From assembly GCA_927798255.1 (NCBI GenBank), contig CAKMMH010000017.1:1-15955 (forward strand): 15,955 nt of DNA, written 5' to 3'. Below are positions 1 through 7,792 of this stretch, in pieces; the first letter of the stretch is position 1, and the number at the start of each line of letters is the position of its first letter. Below the pieces are notes generated by a model. It made no database searches and was not told the origin of the DNA. It worked only from the letters and a program-made list of their open reading frames with translations. A program made the position numbers and the translations under genes. This DNA comes from an uncultured bacterium (GTDB lineage Bacteria; Bdellovibrionota_C; UBA2361; CAKMMH01).

Positions 1-23
1 GTAAGCCAATACTCGCTGTACTT

Positions 24-152
24 AAAAAAATTGGCGATGCATCGGAAAATGCTGCGTTATTTGAGGGAGACAAAATGCTCACCGTACGAAAGTACGCTTC
101 CGCTTTTGTCCCCTCAAATGCCTTACATTTTCCGCGCCTCGCCAATTTTTTT
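24..152. repeat. Palindromic element, copy 1
   Basis: This is a long imperfect inverted repeat of about 129 bp. The outer 14-nt arms at 24-37 and 139-152 are perfectly complementary. Further in, the segments near 43-51 and 126-133 (GGAAAATG / CATTTTCC), 61-67 and 111-117, and 69-75 and 104-110 also pair. The apex is CGTAC-GAAA-GTACG. The core GATGCATC (36-43) lies opposite GCGCCTC and stays largely unpaired. Two related copies lie at 11104-11231 and 11254-11382. A short stretch at 10-21 (ACTCGCTGTACT) also occurs inside copy 2, so another fragment may lie at the window edge. Function is unknown; it could act as DNA (REP-like or MITE-like) or as RNA. Confidence 0.8.
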
Positions 153-210
153 AGTGAGGGACCTTTTTTACTTTATTCCTAAGGAGTATCAAAAATCTAA
201 AAAATTGTTT

Positions 211-287
211 TCAGATATCAGATAGCGGATAGCTGAATGCAGATTGCCAGGAGCTGATGTCAGATACCAGATACCTGACCTCAGAAC
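211..287. repeat. Degenerate 7-bp tandem repeat (TCAGATA type)
   Basis: About eleven consecutive heptamers are in phase: TCAGATA, TCAGATA, GCGGATA, GCTGAAT, GCAGATT, GCCAGGA, GCTGATG, TCAGATA, CCAGATA, CCTGACC, TCAGAAC. The consensus is roughly YCWGATA. It starts 23 bp beyond the helicase stop codon, on its 3' side. A related tract lies just past the dxs stop at 5654-5702. The period is clear; the role is unknown. Confidence 0.7.
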
Positions 288-310
288 CCCATTGCCAGTT
301 TCCCCAACTT

Positions 311-2356
311 TTATTCTTCTTCTATTTCTTCTTCGCTTATTAAAACGCCTCTTACTAATTTTGAATGAATGTCTGGAAGAAGACTGGTAGGGCGTCCCCA
401 TGTAGTGATATTTAAATTCTCCTCTGCACGCGTGATTGCAATATATAAAAGATTTCTAGAAATTTCATCATTTGGATAGGATTTCGTTGTAGGATTCCAT
501 ATTACAACGTTACAAAACTCTAATCCCTTAATTTCCGAAACTTCAGTAACAATAATTCCTTCAGCAAATGAAAAATTATCTTTATCACCAATTCTTATAA
601 TAGATCCAAATGTTGGCTCTAAAAGTGAAAACGCATATTTTGCCTCTTTCAAATCTCTACAAATAACACACGTAGTTGCTGACGGATATCTTTGAACTGC
701 TTGAAGTAGCCAATTAATGATTGCTTTTAATCCTTTTTGTTCTCTAAAGGCTTTAAACCAAATAGGCACTCTCCCAAGACGTCCTTCTTTAACTATATTT
801 CTCTTTTGAACAAAATCAGCAAGCTTCATAATAGGAAGCGTTGAACGATGACTTACAGTCAAACTAATATATCTAGACATCGAATCTCTAAAATTCCATT
901 CTTTTTTTAGCGTATCCCAACCTGGAAATACAGATGATTCATTTATACTTTGAGCCGTATCTCCAACTAGTGTTAAATCATTTGTTGATTCTACGCCTCC
1001 TATAATACATGCTAAAGAAACCGCACTAAAATCCTGTATTTCATCTACTACAATATGCTTATATTTTCCTACAAATCCTGATTTTAAATAAACGCCACTT
1101 GTCTTAATTTCAATTATTCTTAGAATTAATGGAATATCAACATAATCTATTTGAGAATTTAAAAAATTCTGCTTAGAGCGCTCGTAGGCTTGCAGTATTA
1201 TTTCTTTTGATAACATTTTAGTATTATCTCTTTGAATAATACTTTCTGAATTAGATAATATATTTAAAATTTCTTCTAGAGGCTCTTTTATATCTTCGTT
1301 TTGAGATTTTTTCTTTAAAAGATAACTTTCAAGTGCTTTTAAAATTGCCATCGAACTTTTAACGCGCGATATAGAATGAGGACATTGAGTAGGGGCTATA
1401 TTTAATGCAGTTTTTCCTGTATGTTCTTGCTTTGAACAAATATTTGGAAGAACATTTTTTATAGATTCTGTAGCCCATTCATTAAAAGTGAGTATCCTTA
1501 CATCATGGACTTCCATAGAAGGAAGCGTCTCAAGAATAAAAGATTTTAATGAATTATGAAGTACGACAACAATAACCTCATCTTTCTTTAAATCGGAATT
1601 ATCCTCATGTAAAAGCCAGGCAAGCCTATGAAGCGCAACGGTAGTTTTTCCAGACCCAGCAACACCTTGAATAAGTACTGCTGTTTTAGCATCTTCTGTT
1701 ATCATCTGAAATTGCTCTGGAGTAATTAATGAAATAACATTTGGAAGATAGCTTTTTGAACCTTGCTCATAACTTCTATATGAGCCACTCATCTCAGACC
1801 AAACGCCATCTTTTTTTATAAAATTTCCTTTTGAGCTAGATATTCTTGTTAGAACTGAATTTTCAATTTCTAATTTATTTTTAAGCGTTACGATACCTTG
1901 TCTTTCTTTTCCTTGAATAACCTCAAAAAACTCTTCACCTTCTTTATATTCATAGTATAATTTTGAAATTGGTGCTTTTCTCCAGTCGATAATTCTACAG
2001 TCAGTGTTGCCATAAAATCCTAATTTATATTCAACTTTTGATTTTTTACCGTTAATTTCTTCCTCTAATTCAAATCTTGCAAAATATGGTTTCTCATATT
2101 GCTTAGTAAGAATATCAATTTGTTCTAATTTTTTAGCAACAAGACTATGAGATACGCTCTCATCAGATGCAAGGAGTTGCTTATCTTCATCAGTTTTTGC
2201 ATTTACAAGCTCTTTTGTAAGCTCAGTCGCACGCTTTTGTTCATTCTCTAATCTTTCACTAAAATTTTTATTGCTGTCGTGAATAGTAGTTAGCACATCT
2301 TCTAAGATGTTTTCTTCGGTTTCAATGATGTTTTTTTCATAGTCTTTTAGAGTCAT
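311..2356 (-). CDS. HelD-like superfamily 1 (UvrD/Rep-type) helicase/ATPase
   Basis: This is a 681-residue SF1 ATPase. Residues 1-90 are Glu/Lys-rich and probably form the coiled-coil arm of HelD proteins. Residues 95-160 carry the HelD signature region (FYGNTD then IIDWRKAPISKLYYE). Walker A is GVAGSGKTT at 231-239, the DEIQD box is at 438-442, motif III (LVGDTAQS) is at 463-470, motif IV (SHRS) is near 502, motif V (VSEIKGLEF) is at 606-614, and motif VI (YIAITRAEE) is at 638-646. All motor motifs look intact. HelD proteins bind RNA polymerase and release stalled complexes, and are best studied in Firmicutes and Actinobacteria; that role here is inferred from family resemblance. The gene stands alone, divergent from the next gene. 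An AAGG lies about 12 nt before the start, a weak ribosome site. A related UvrD-type DNA helicase is the alternative. Confidence 0.85.
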   Translation of the reverse strand: MTLKDYEKNIIETEENILEDVLTTIHDSNKNFSERLENEQKRATELTKELVNAKTDEDKQLLASDESVSHSLVAKKLEQIDILTKQYEKPYFARFELEEEINGKKSKVEYKLGFYGNTDCRIIDWRKAPISKLYYEYKEGEEFFEVIQGKERQGIVTLKNKLEIENSVLTRISSSKGNFIKKDGVWSEMSGSYRSYEQGSKSYLPNVISLITPEQFQMITEDAKTAVLIQGVAGSGKTTVALHRLAWLLHEDNSDLKKDEVIVVVLHNSLKSFILETLPSMEVHDVRILTFNEWATESIKNVLPNICSKQEHTGKTALNIAPTQCPHSISRVKSSMAILKALESYLLKKKSQNEDIKEPLEEILNILSNSESIIQRDNTKMLSKEIILQAYERSKQNFLNSQIDYVDIPLILRIIEIKTSGVYLKSGFVGKYKHIVVDEIQDFSAVSLACIIGGVESTNDLTLVGDTAQSINESSVFPGWDTLKKEWNFRDSMSRYISLTVSHRSTLPIMKLADFVQKRNIVKEGRLGRVPIWFKAFREQKGLKAIINWLLQAVQRYPSATTCVICRDLKEAKYAFSLLEPTFGSIIRIGDKDNFSFAEGIIVTEVSEIKGLEFCNVVIWNPTTKSYPNDEISRNLLYIAITRAEENLNITTWGRPTSLLPDIHSKLVRGVLISEEEIEEE

Positions 2357-2500
2357 GTTGTCTGCTAACCTTAAGTTTTTAATTTTAACCTTTAATTTAT
2401 TTTAAAATCAAGTAAAATAGTTTAAAAAGTTTAATAAAAATTATTAATTAACTTTTGGCTATGTTTAGAAGTTTTTCAAGTTTTTATAAAGTGTTATTTT

Positions 2501-3049
2501 ATGAAAAAATTTATAATTTATGTAGCAGTAAATTTTTTGTTTCTAGTTATATATGTACCGATGTATATTAACATACCAAGCTTACCAGTTGGATATAAAG
2601 CTTATGTGTATTGTAATGAGGATAATTGCAACCAAGGTTATATTCTTAATGTTGAAAATAGCACAAATGATGAAAAATCTCAAAAAGTTGAAGCTAGATT
2701 TTTAGATGAAAAAGATAAAATTGTATTCACACGTTTATTAAAAGAACTTGAGTATGATAACAAAAATATTTCTTACATTTTTTCTTGTGATAAGAATTGC
2801 TTTGAAAATGAAATTAAAGCAAGAGATGTGAAAAATGATCTTAAGTTTAAAAAACTTCCAAGAGAAATACCAAGTGAAGATACTAGTGTAAAAATTGTAG
2901 ATAAGAAAAAAACTAACGATAAAAAAGAAGAAAAAAAGAAAGAAAAAGAAGATGAGATTGCGCTATGTGATATAGATATTGTTGCAAGTAAGAAAACAAT
3001 TAACACATTTGAATATTTCTTTAGATATATCCTTTATAAGCTAGCTTAA
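2501..3049 (+). CDS. Hypothetical membrane-anchored Lys-rich protein
   Basis: I do not recognise this 182-residue protein. Residues 4-22 are strongly hydrophobic after an MKK start, which suggests an uncleaved signal anchor or signal peptide with the rest outside the cytoplasm. There are two spaced cysteine pairs (C38/C43 and C96/C100) and a lone C156, which would fit disulfides in an exported protein. Residues about 131-152 are a low-complexity Lys/Glu segment. The C-terminus (168-182) is again aromatic and hydrophobic. There is no clear Shine-Dalgarno sequence before the ATG. It diverges from the helicase gene and converges with the thioesterase gene, 15 bp away. The length and conventional codon use support a real gene; the function is unknown. 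Confidence 0.6.
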   Translation: MKKFIIYVAVNFLFLVIYVPMYINIPSLPVGYKAYVYCNEDNCNQGYILNVENSTNDEKSQKVEARFLDEKDKIVFTRLLKELEYDNKNISYIFSCDKNCFENEIKARDVKNDLKFKKLPREIPSEDTSVKIVDKKKTNDKKEEKKKEKEDEIALCDIDIVASKKTINTFEYFFRYILYKLA

Positions 3050-3064
3050 TAGCTTTTAGTCAGC

Positions 3065-3463
3065 TTAACTTTTTTTAATAAAATATTCACCTACAGCTGA
3101 TGCTAGTACAGTACCATTTAGCATAATTTTAGAGCTAGCTATAACACTTCTTGAGCGCTTTTCAATTACTTGTCCTTCTAAGTACAAGTCGGTATCAATA
3201 GGTACAGGTTTCTTAAATTTAGTGTTGAGGGTCATTGTGACAGTTATTATGTCTTGTGACATAATAGCGTAAAATCCCGCTTCATCAAGTAGTGCGCAAG
3301 TTATTCCTCCATGAACTATCCCATTATAACCATTAAACATTTTAGAAACTTTTACAAAGGCATAGGACATTTGTTTTTCTTTATCCATATTAAATTTTAG
3401 CTTAAGTCCATGTTCATTATTTTTACCACATAATATGCAAGAATCATCGTTTTGTATGTCCAT
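3065..3463 (-). CDS. PaaI/YbgC-like hotdog-fold thioesterase
   Basis: This 132-residue single hotdog domain probably hydrolyses acyl-CoA thioesters in the cytoplasm. The N-terminal CILCGKNNEHGL (residues 9-20) matches the Cys-x2-Cys-G-x-N-x2-GL motif common in this subfamily. The core GIVHGGITCALLDEA (48-62) contains the HGG turn and the DE pair typical of PaaI-like active sites. The length is normal for the family. AGGAAAG about 8 nt before the ATG serves as ribosome site. It is divergent from sufU, and its substrate cannot be told from sequence or neighbours. Confidence 0.8.
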   Translation of the reverse strand: MDIQNDDSCILCGKNNEHGLKLKFNMDKEKQMSYAFVKVSKMFNGYNGIVHGGITCALLDEAGFYAIMSQDIITVTMTLNTKFKKPVPIDTDLYLEGQVIEKRSRSVIASSKIMLNGTVLASAVGEYFIKKS

Positions 3464-3494
3464 ATACGTCTTTCCTATAGTTTTTTTTAGAATT

Positions 3495-3523
3495 TTTACA
3501 TTAAGAATAATTTATAATATAAT
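3495..3523 (+). promoter_or_regulatory. Sigma70-like promoter for sufU and the following gene
   Basis: TTTACA at 3495-3500 and TATAAT at 3518-3523 are separated by exactly 17 bp. A second TATAAT overlaps at 3513-3518. The position, about 58 bp before the sufU ATG and pointing at it, fits a promoter for the sufU-glycosyltransferase pair. In AT-rich DNA such boxes also arise by chance. Confidence 0.45.
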
Positions 3524-3580
3524 ACTAAATACTGATAATGTATAGAAAAATAGAAAAATTTAATTAAATGCAAGGTGTAA

Positions 3581-4111
3581 ATGAGTGAATTAGAAGATTT
3601 ATATCAAGATATAATTGTTGATCATTTTCAAAATCCTAGATGCTTTGGTTGTATGAAAGATAAGGACGCTGGGGCTAAACTTTTTAATCCTCTTTGTGGT
3701 GATCAGATTGATTTATGTGTAAAAATAGAAGACGATAAAATCAAGAAAATTGTTTTTTCTGGAAAAGGATGCTCTATTAGTCAAGCGGCTGCTTCAATGA
3801 TGTGTGAGCTTTTAGAAGGAAAGAGTATAAGTGAAGCAAAAGAGCTTTTTGAGCTTTATCAAAAAATGTTAAAAGGTGAAAAACAAGATGATGAGTTAAA
3901 CGAGTTAGGGGATTTAGTCGCACTTTCTGGCGTTAGAAAATTTTCTGCAAGAATAAAATGTGCCATGTTAGGTTGGGAAGCAGTGCAAAAAGCGTTAAAT
4001 GATTATTTACAAGGACATTACAAGACTCCTGATTGCCAAAAGTGTGAAAAAGATTGTATTTCTAAAGAAAGTAATACACATAATTGCTGTCATATAAGTT
4101 ATGAAAAATAA
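3581..4111 (+). CDS. sufU: SufU-type Fe-S cluster assembly protein
   Basis: This is an IscU/SufU-fold protein of 176 residues that in the SUF pathway accepts sulfur from a cysteine desulfurase and supports Fe-S cluster assembly. The three conserved cysteines and the aspartate are present: C39 and D41 in NPLCGD, C64 in GKGCSISQAA, and C127 in KFSARIKCAMLGW. The segment of about 60 residues between C64 and C127 fits the SufU insertion and separates it from IscU. An unusual tail beyond residue 148 adds C152, C155, C159, C169, C170 and H171, which could bind a metal. AAGGTG at 3572-3577 is the ribosome site. No sufS, sufB, sufC or sufD is nearby; instead the stop overlaps a glycosyltransferase start. 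Confidence 0.85.
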   Translation: MSELEDLYQDIIVDHFQNPRCFGCMKDKDAGAKLFNPLCGDQIDLCVKIEDDKIKKIVFSGKGCSISQAAASMMCELLEGKSISEAKELFELYQKMLKGEKQDDELNELGDLVALSGVRKFSARIKCAMLGWEAVQKALNDYLQGHYKTPDCQKCEKDCISKESNTHNCCHISYEK

Positions 4112-5594
4112 TTTATTAAAATCAATAGCTCAGAAAATATTTCAAGTTATAAATTCAAATATAGTGCTAATAGCATTACTTATATATTTTTATATCTTAT
4201 GTGTTGATTTAAGATTTATAACAGGTGATGAAGGGTATTTTGCATATGCTAGTAAGGCAATATTAGATGGCAAAGTTCCTTATAAAGATTTCTTTTTTCC
4301 TCAAGCATTTTTACACCCTTATTTTTTAGCTTCTTTTAATTACGTCATAGGTGAATCATGGCAAGCTTTTAGATTATTTTCAGCCATCATCGCAACAGGT
4401 ATAGGAGCTTTGCTTTTTGATATAATTAGGAAAAAATCAAACACTTTTAATGCAGCCTTAGGAGTTATTATATATATAACATCTGATTTAGTTATAGGAT
4501 ATTTTACTATTATAAAAAATTACTCACTTTCTGTATTTTTTATGCTTTTAGCTTTAAGAGTATATGAAAGTAAATTTAGATATAAATTTTTTATTATTGG
4601 ATTTTTGTTATCAATTGTATTTCAAATAAGAAGTTATTTTGTAGTTTGTGAGTTAGTATTTATTGCTTTTATATTCTTATGTAATAGTAAAAAGTTAAGT
4701 AAGAGCAATTTTTATATGTTACTCCTTGGTAATTTTATAGGGATTTTGCCATCTCTATACATGTTATTTTCATACTTTGATGAATTTATATTTAATAATT
4801 TAACATATCATTCACTTAGGAATAGGGCAGGTCTAATAACAGGATTCCATCAAAAGTTTAATACATTTTGTTCATTTTTCCATGGAGTGAAAAATACAGG
4901 TGATATTAGCATTCAATTTATACTCCTATTTTGTATGATGTTTATAAAGAAATTTGATTTAAAAAATATTTATTTCTACCTAACTTGTATATTGTTTATA
5001 ATTTCTTTTTTACCGACGCCAGTTTTTTCACAATATTTTTCAGTTGTTGTTCCTTTTTTGATTATATATTTATTTACAAATAATGAGAGCTATTTAAATA
5101 AACAAGTATATAAGTTTTTAACAAATATTATACTTGCGATTTATATAATTAATTTTTTTGTAGAAGTTCAAAGATACGCGTTTAATGGCATAAATGTTTC
5201 TGGTATTTACATAAGAAAAAATCCAACGCTATGGCGTCCTAAGAATTTAGATGCGCAAATAGAAAATATTGCATCACGTTTATATTTTAAAGAGGGAAAA
5301 GGAAGCTTGAAGGTTTTTTCATCATGGCCTGGATATTTAATTGGAATGAAAGCAAAAAGTGTTAAAGGGCTTGAAAACCATTTTGCAAGAAACATTGCGC
5401 ATAAATTATCAAAAGAAGATTTGATTAAGTATAAAGTTTACTATTCAGAAAATGATTTATCTAATTTAATAAGCAACAAAAATTATAAGTATTTAATTCT
5501 TGGTTTTAGAGATAAAAAGCGCAATTGGCAACGTCTTGCAAGAAAGAGCGGATATAAATATACAAATTATAAGATAATAAAGTTTTTGTATTAG
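4101..5594 (+). CDS. GT-C family membrane glycosyltransferase (GT39/PMT-like)
   Basis: This is a 497-residue integral membrane protein. A first membrane segment (about 20-38) is followed by the loop FITGDEGYFAYA, whose acidic pair D43-E44 matches the first-loop Asp/Glu of polyprenyl-phosphate-dependent GT-C enzymes. About ten further hydrophobic segments follow up to residue 352 (for example 92-108, 115-137, 162-176, 178-194, 204-224, 270-282, 288-305, 311-326, 338-353). Residues 360-497 form a soluble C-terminal part. It probably moves a sugar from a lipid-linked donor onto an acceptor outside the cytoplasmic membrane; donor and acceptor are unknown. Its ATG lies inside the last codons of sufU, overlapping 11 nt, so translation is probably coupled. 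Very high A+T content is in line with the neighbours. Confidence 0.75.
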   Translation: MKNNLLKSIAQKIFQVINSNIVLIALLIYFYILCVDLRFITGDEGYFAYASKAILDGKVPYKDFFFPQAFLHPYFLASFNYVIGESWQAFRLFSAIIATGIGALLFDIIRKKSNTFNAALGVIIYITSDLVIGYFTIIKNYSLSVFFMLLALRVYESKFRYKFFIIGFLLSIVFQIRSYFVVCELVFIAFIFLCNSKKLSKSNFYMLLLGNFIGILPSLYMLFSYFDEFIFNNLTYHSLRNRAGLITGFHQKFNTFCSFFHGVKNTGDISIQFILLFCMMFIKKFDLKNIYFYLTCILFIISFLPTPVFSQYFSVVVPFLIIYLFTNNESYLNKQVYKFLTNIILAIYIINFFVEVQRYAFNGINVSGIYIRKNPTLWRPKNLDAQIENIASRLYFKEGKGSLKVFSSWPGYLIGMKAKSVKGLENHFARNIAHKLSKEDLIKYKVYYSENDLSNLISNKNYKYLILGFRDKKRNWQRLARKSGYKYTNYKIIKFLY

Positions 5595-5653
5595 TTCGAG
5601 TGAATTTGATTATAAGTAACAAGAAGCGGGTGAGGAGTAAGGTGGTATCGAAG

Positions 5654-5702
5654 TCAGATAATCTTTTGAAGCTGATTACTGATAACTGATGCTGAATGCA
5701 AT
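5654..5702. repeat. Short degenerate heptamer tract, second site
   Basis: Related to the tract at 211-287. TCAGATA at 5654 is followed in 7-bp steps by diverged units (ATCTTTT, GAAGCTG, ATTACTG, ATAACTG, ATGCTGA, ATGCAAT). It sits between the convergent glycosyltransferase and dxs genes, ending 4 bp from the dxs stop codon. The rest of the gap (5595-5653) shows nothing I can name. Confidence 0.5.
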
Positions 5703-5705
5703 ATT

Positions 5706-7634
5706 TTAATTTGCCTTTTTATATAACACAAAATGCTTAATTTTACTTAATATGTAAGTATAAATTTTATCTGCTGAAAAATTACAAAATTCGTATTGTT
5801 CTTTTTGTGTTCCATGAGGAATAAATATGTCTTGAATACCAAATCTTTTTATAGATACTTGTAAATTATTTTCTGAGATTAATTCTAAAACTGCACTTCC
5901 AAATCCGCCAATTAAACTTGAATCTTCAACTGTGCAAATTATTTCATGATTTTTAATTTCTTTAATTAATAAATTGCTATCAAGAGGCTTTGCAAATCTT
6001 GCATCAATAATGCTAGGAAAAATACCTGTTTCTTCATAAATTTTATCGCAAGCTTCTTTTACTATGCTATATACGCTTCCATAAGATATAATTAAAACTT
6101 TTTCACCTCTTTGTGTAATTTGACCTTTACCAATAGGGATAAATGTAAAATCATCATCTAATTTTATTCCTTCTGCATCTCCTCTTTTATAACGAATTGC
6201 AGTAGGTTTCCCATATTTTGTCGCAGAGTAAACCATATTTTGAAGTTCATTTTCATCTCTTGGTGCCATTAAAATCATATTAGGGATAAAGCGCATATAA
6301 GATATATCAAAAGCTCCTTGGTGTGTTTCACCATCTGCTCCAACGCATCCTGCTCTATCTAAGGCAAAAATAACGGGAAGATTTTGAAGTGCAATATCGT
6401 GGACAATTTGGTCAAAAGCACGTTGTAAAAATGTTGAGTAAATTGTAACAATTGGAATTTTACCCTCTGTTGCAAGCCCTCCAGCGAAAGTTACTGCGTG
6501 TTCTTCACAAATTCCTACATCATATACATTTTCTGGATAATTTTCCTTTACCTTATTAAGCCCTGTACCTGTTAACATAGCAGCTGTTATTGCAACTACA
6601 TTTTTATTATTTTTTATAAGTTTATTTACAGTGTTTGCAAAAATCTCTGTGTAAGTTGGAATAAGTTTCTCTTTTATATTTCTTGCCTTGCCATTTGCTG
6701 GAAAAAATGGGGGACATGCGTGCCATTTTGTAGGATTTTTCTCGGCTTCTTTAAATCCTTTTCCTTTAATGGTTTTTACATGTAAGAGAACAGGTTTGTC
6801 TTGAGTTTTTGCAATTTTAAAAGCCATTAGAAGTTTTTGAATGTCATGCCCATCAACTGGACCAATATACCTAAATCCAAAACTTTCAAAAAGCATCGCT
6901 GGGCTTGAAATTATACCTTTACATGAAGTTTCAATCCTATCAAAAATTTTATAAAGAATTTCTGGAATATATCCTTTATGATAAAGTTTTTTAATTTTGG
7001 CTCTTAATTTTGTAGGAATACTAGAAACACTTCCTCTATTTAATACCCATTTTAGTGCACCTACATTTTCCGAAATTGCCATTTCATTATCATTTAAAAC
7101 GACAATTAAATTATCTAGTTTTAATGCCCCAGCATTATTTAGTGCTTCAAAACACATACCAGAAGATATTGAGGCGTCACCTATAATCGGAATTACACTA
7201 TAAGGTTTGTCGTCTTTTTTAAGGCTTTCTGCGATGCCAACAGCGGCAGAAATACTATTTCCCGCGTGGCCACTTCCAAAGGTATCATACTCACTTTCAT
7301 CTCTTTTTAAGTAACCACTAATATGTCCTTTTCTTCTTATGTTAGCAATATCGTGTTTTCTTCCTGTTAAGAGTTTATGAATATATCCTTGATGCCCTAC
7401 ATCCCAAATTAATTTATCGTTTGGTGTATCAAAAAAATAGTGAAGTGCAACAGTTAACTCTGTAACCCCAAGGCTTGATGCAAAGTGACCTCCACAAAGT
7501 GAGATTTTATTTATGATTTCTTCTCTAAGTTCTTGTGATAATTCTTTAAGTTCATCTATATTAAAATTTTTGATATCACTTGGGAAATTTACGAAATCTA
7601 GTATATGTTTTTTACTATCATTATTTAATGTCAT
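5706..7634 (-). CDS. dxs: 1-deoxy-D-xylulose-5-phosphate synthase
   Basis: This 642-residue enzyme condenses pyruvate and glyceraldehyde 3-phosphate to 1-deoxy-D-xylulose 5-phosphate, the first step of the MEP isoprenoid pathway, and uses thiamine diphosphate. Visible landmarks are GGHFASSLG (H50), WDVGHQGY (H81), SGHAGNS at 121-127, the ThDP/Mg motif starting GDASISSG (G152-D153) and ending LNDNEMAIS (N181), and the catalytic glutamate E377 in GICEEHAV. DRAGCVGADGETHQG (426-440) begins the transketolase-like pyrimidine domain core, and a C-terminal transketolase domain follows. The length is normal and no key residue is missing. No Shine-Dalgarno sequence is evident before the ATG. No ispA, xseB or other MEP gene adjoins it. 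It is convergent with the glycosyltransferase and read in the same direction as pal. Confidence 0.95.
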   Translation of the reverse strand: MTLNNDSKKHILDFVNFPSDIKNFNIDELKELSQELREEIINKISLCGGHFASSLGVTELTVALHYFFDTPNDKLIWDVGHQGYIHKLLTGRKHDIANIRRKGHISGYLKRDESEYDTFGSGHAGNSISAAVGIAESLKKDDKPYSVIPIIGDASISSGMCFEALNNAGALKLDNLIVVLNDNEMAISENVGALKWVLNRGSVSSIPTKLRAKIKKLYHKGYIPEILYKIFDRIETSCKGIISSPAMLFESFGFRYIGPVDGHDIQKLLMAFKIAKTQDKPVLLHVKTIKGKGFKEAEKNPTKWHACPPFFPANGKARNIKEKLIPTYTEIFANTVNKLIKNNKNVVAITAAMLTGTGLNKVKENYPENVYDVGICEEHAVTFAGGLATEGKIPIVTIYSTFLQRAFDQIVHDIALQNLPVIFALDRAGCVGADGETHQGAFDISYMRFIPNMILMAPRDENELQNMVYSATKYGKPTAIRYKRGDAEGIKLDDDFTFIPIGKGQITQRGEKVLIISYGSVYSIVKEACDKIYEETGIFPSIIDARFAKPLDSNLLIKEIKNHEIICTVEDSSLIGGFGSAVLELISENNLQVSIKRFGIQDIFIPHGTQKEQYEFCNFSADKIYTYILSKIKHFVLYKKAN

Positions 7635-7738
7635 ATATAAATTAGCAATTTTAAATGATTATTTATAAAAAATCAAAAGTTTATGATGAAATGAGAAAAT
7701 AATAAAGGGAATAAATATAGATATGTAAGGAGGATAAC

Positions 7739-7771
7739 ATGATAATTAACCAACTCATTATTTTAAAATAA
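7739..7771 (+). CDS. Possible 10-codon micro-ORF with a perfect Shine-Dalgarno
   Basis: TAAGGAGG at 7726-7733 is an essentially ideal ribosome site, 5 nt before an ATG that opens MIINQLIILK followed by a stop. The codons run into the hairpin at 7745-7784. This could be a remnant of a deleted gene, a tiny peptide, or coincidence. Nothing else on the plus strand here is coding. Confidence 0.2.
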   Translation: MIINQLIILK

Positions 7772-7784
7772 TGAATTGGTTAAT
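7745..7784 (-). terminator. 40-bp near-perfect inverted repeat after pal
   Basis: The 20-nt arms at 7745-7764 and 7765-7784 pair with one mismatch and almost no loop. It begins 9 bp past the pal stop codon on the minus strand. It probably ends or protects the pal transcript, although a run of U residues is not obvious. Confidence 0.5.
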
Positions 7785-7792
7785 ATATTTAA

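Noticed and set aside
31..225. 64-codon plus-strand open frame at the window start
   Set aside because: It is read through the palindromic element and the heptamer tract; it has no family resemblance and no ribosome site.
3037..3067. Possible terminator between the convergent genes at 3049 and 3065
   Set aside because: Only short AGCT-based stems with several alternative pairings; the T-run is part of the thioesterase 3' coding end.
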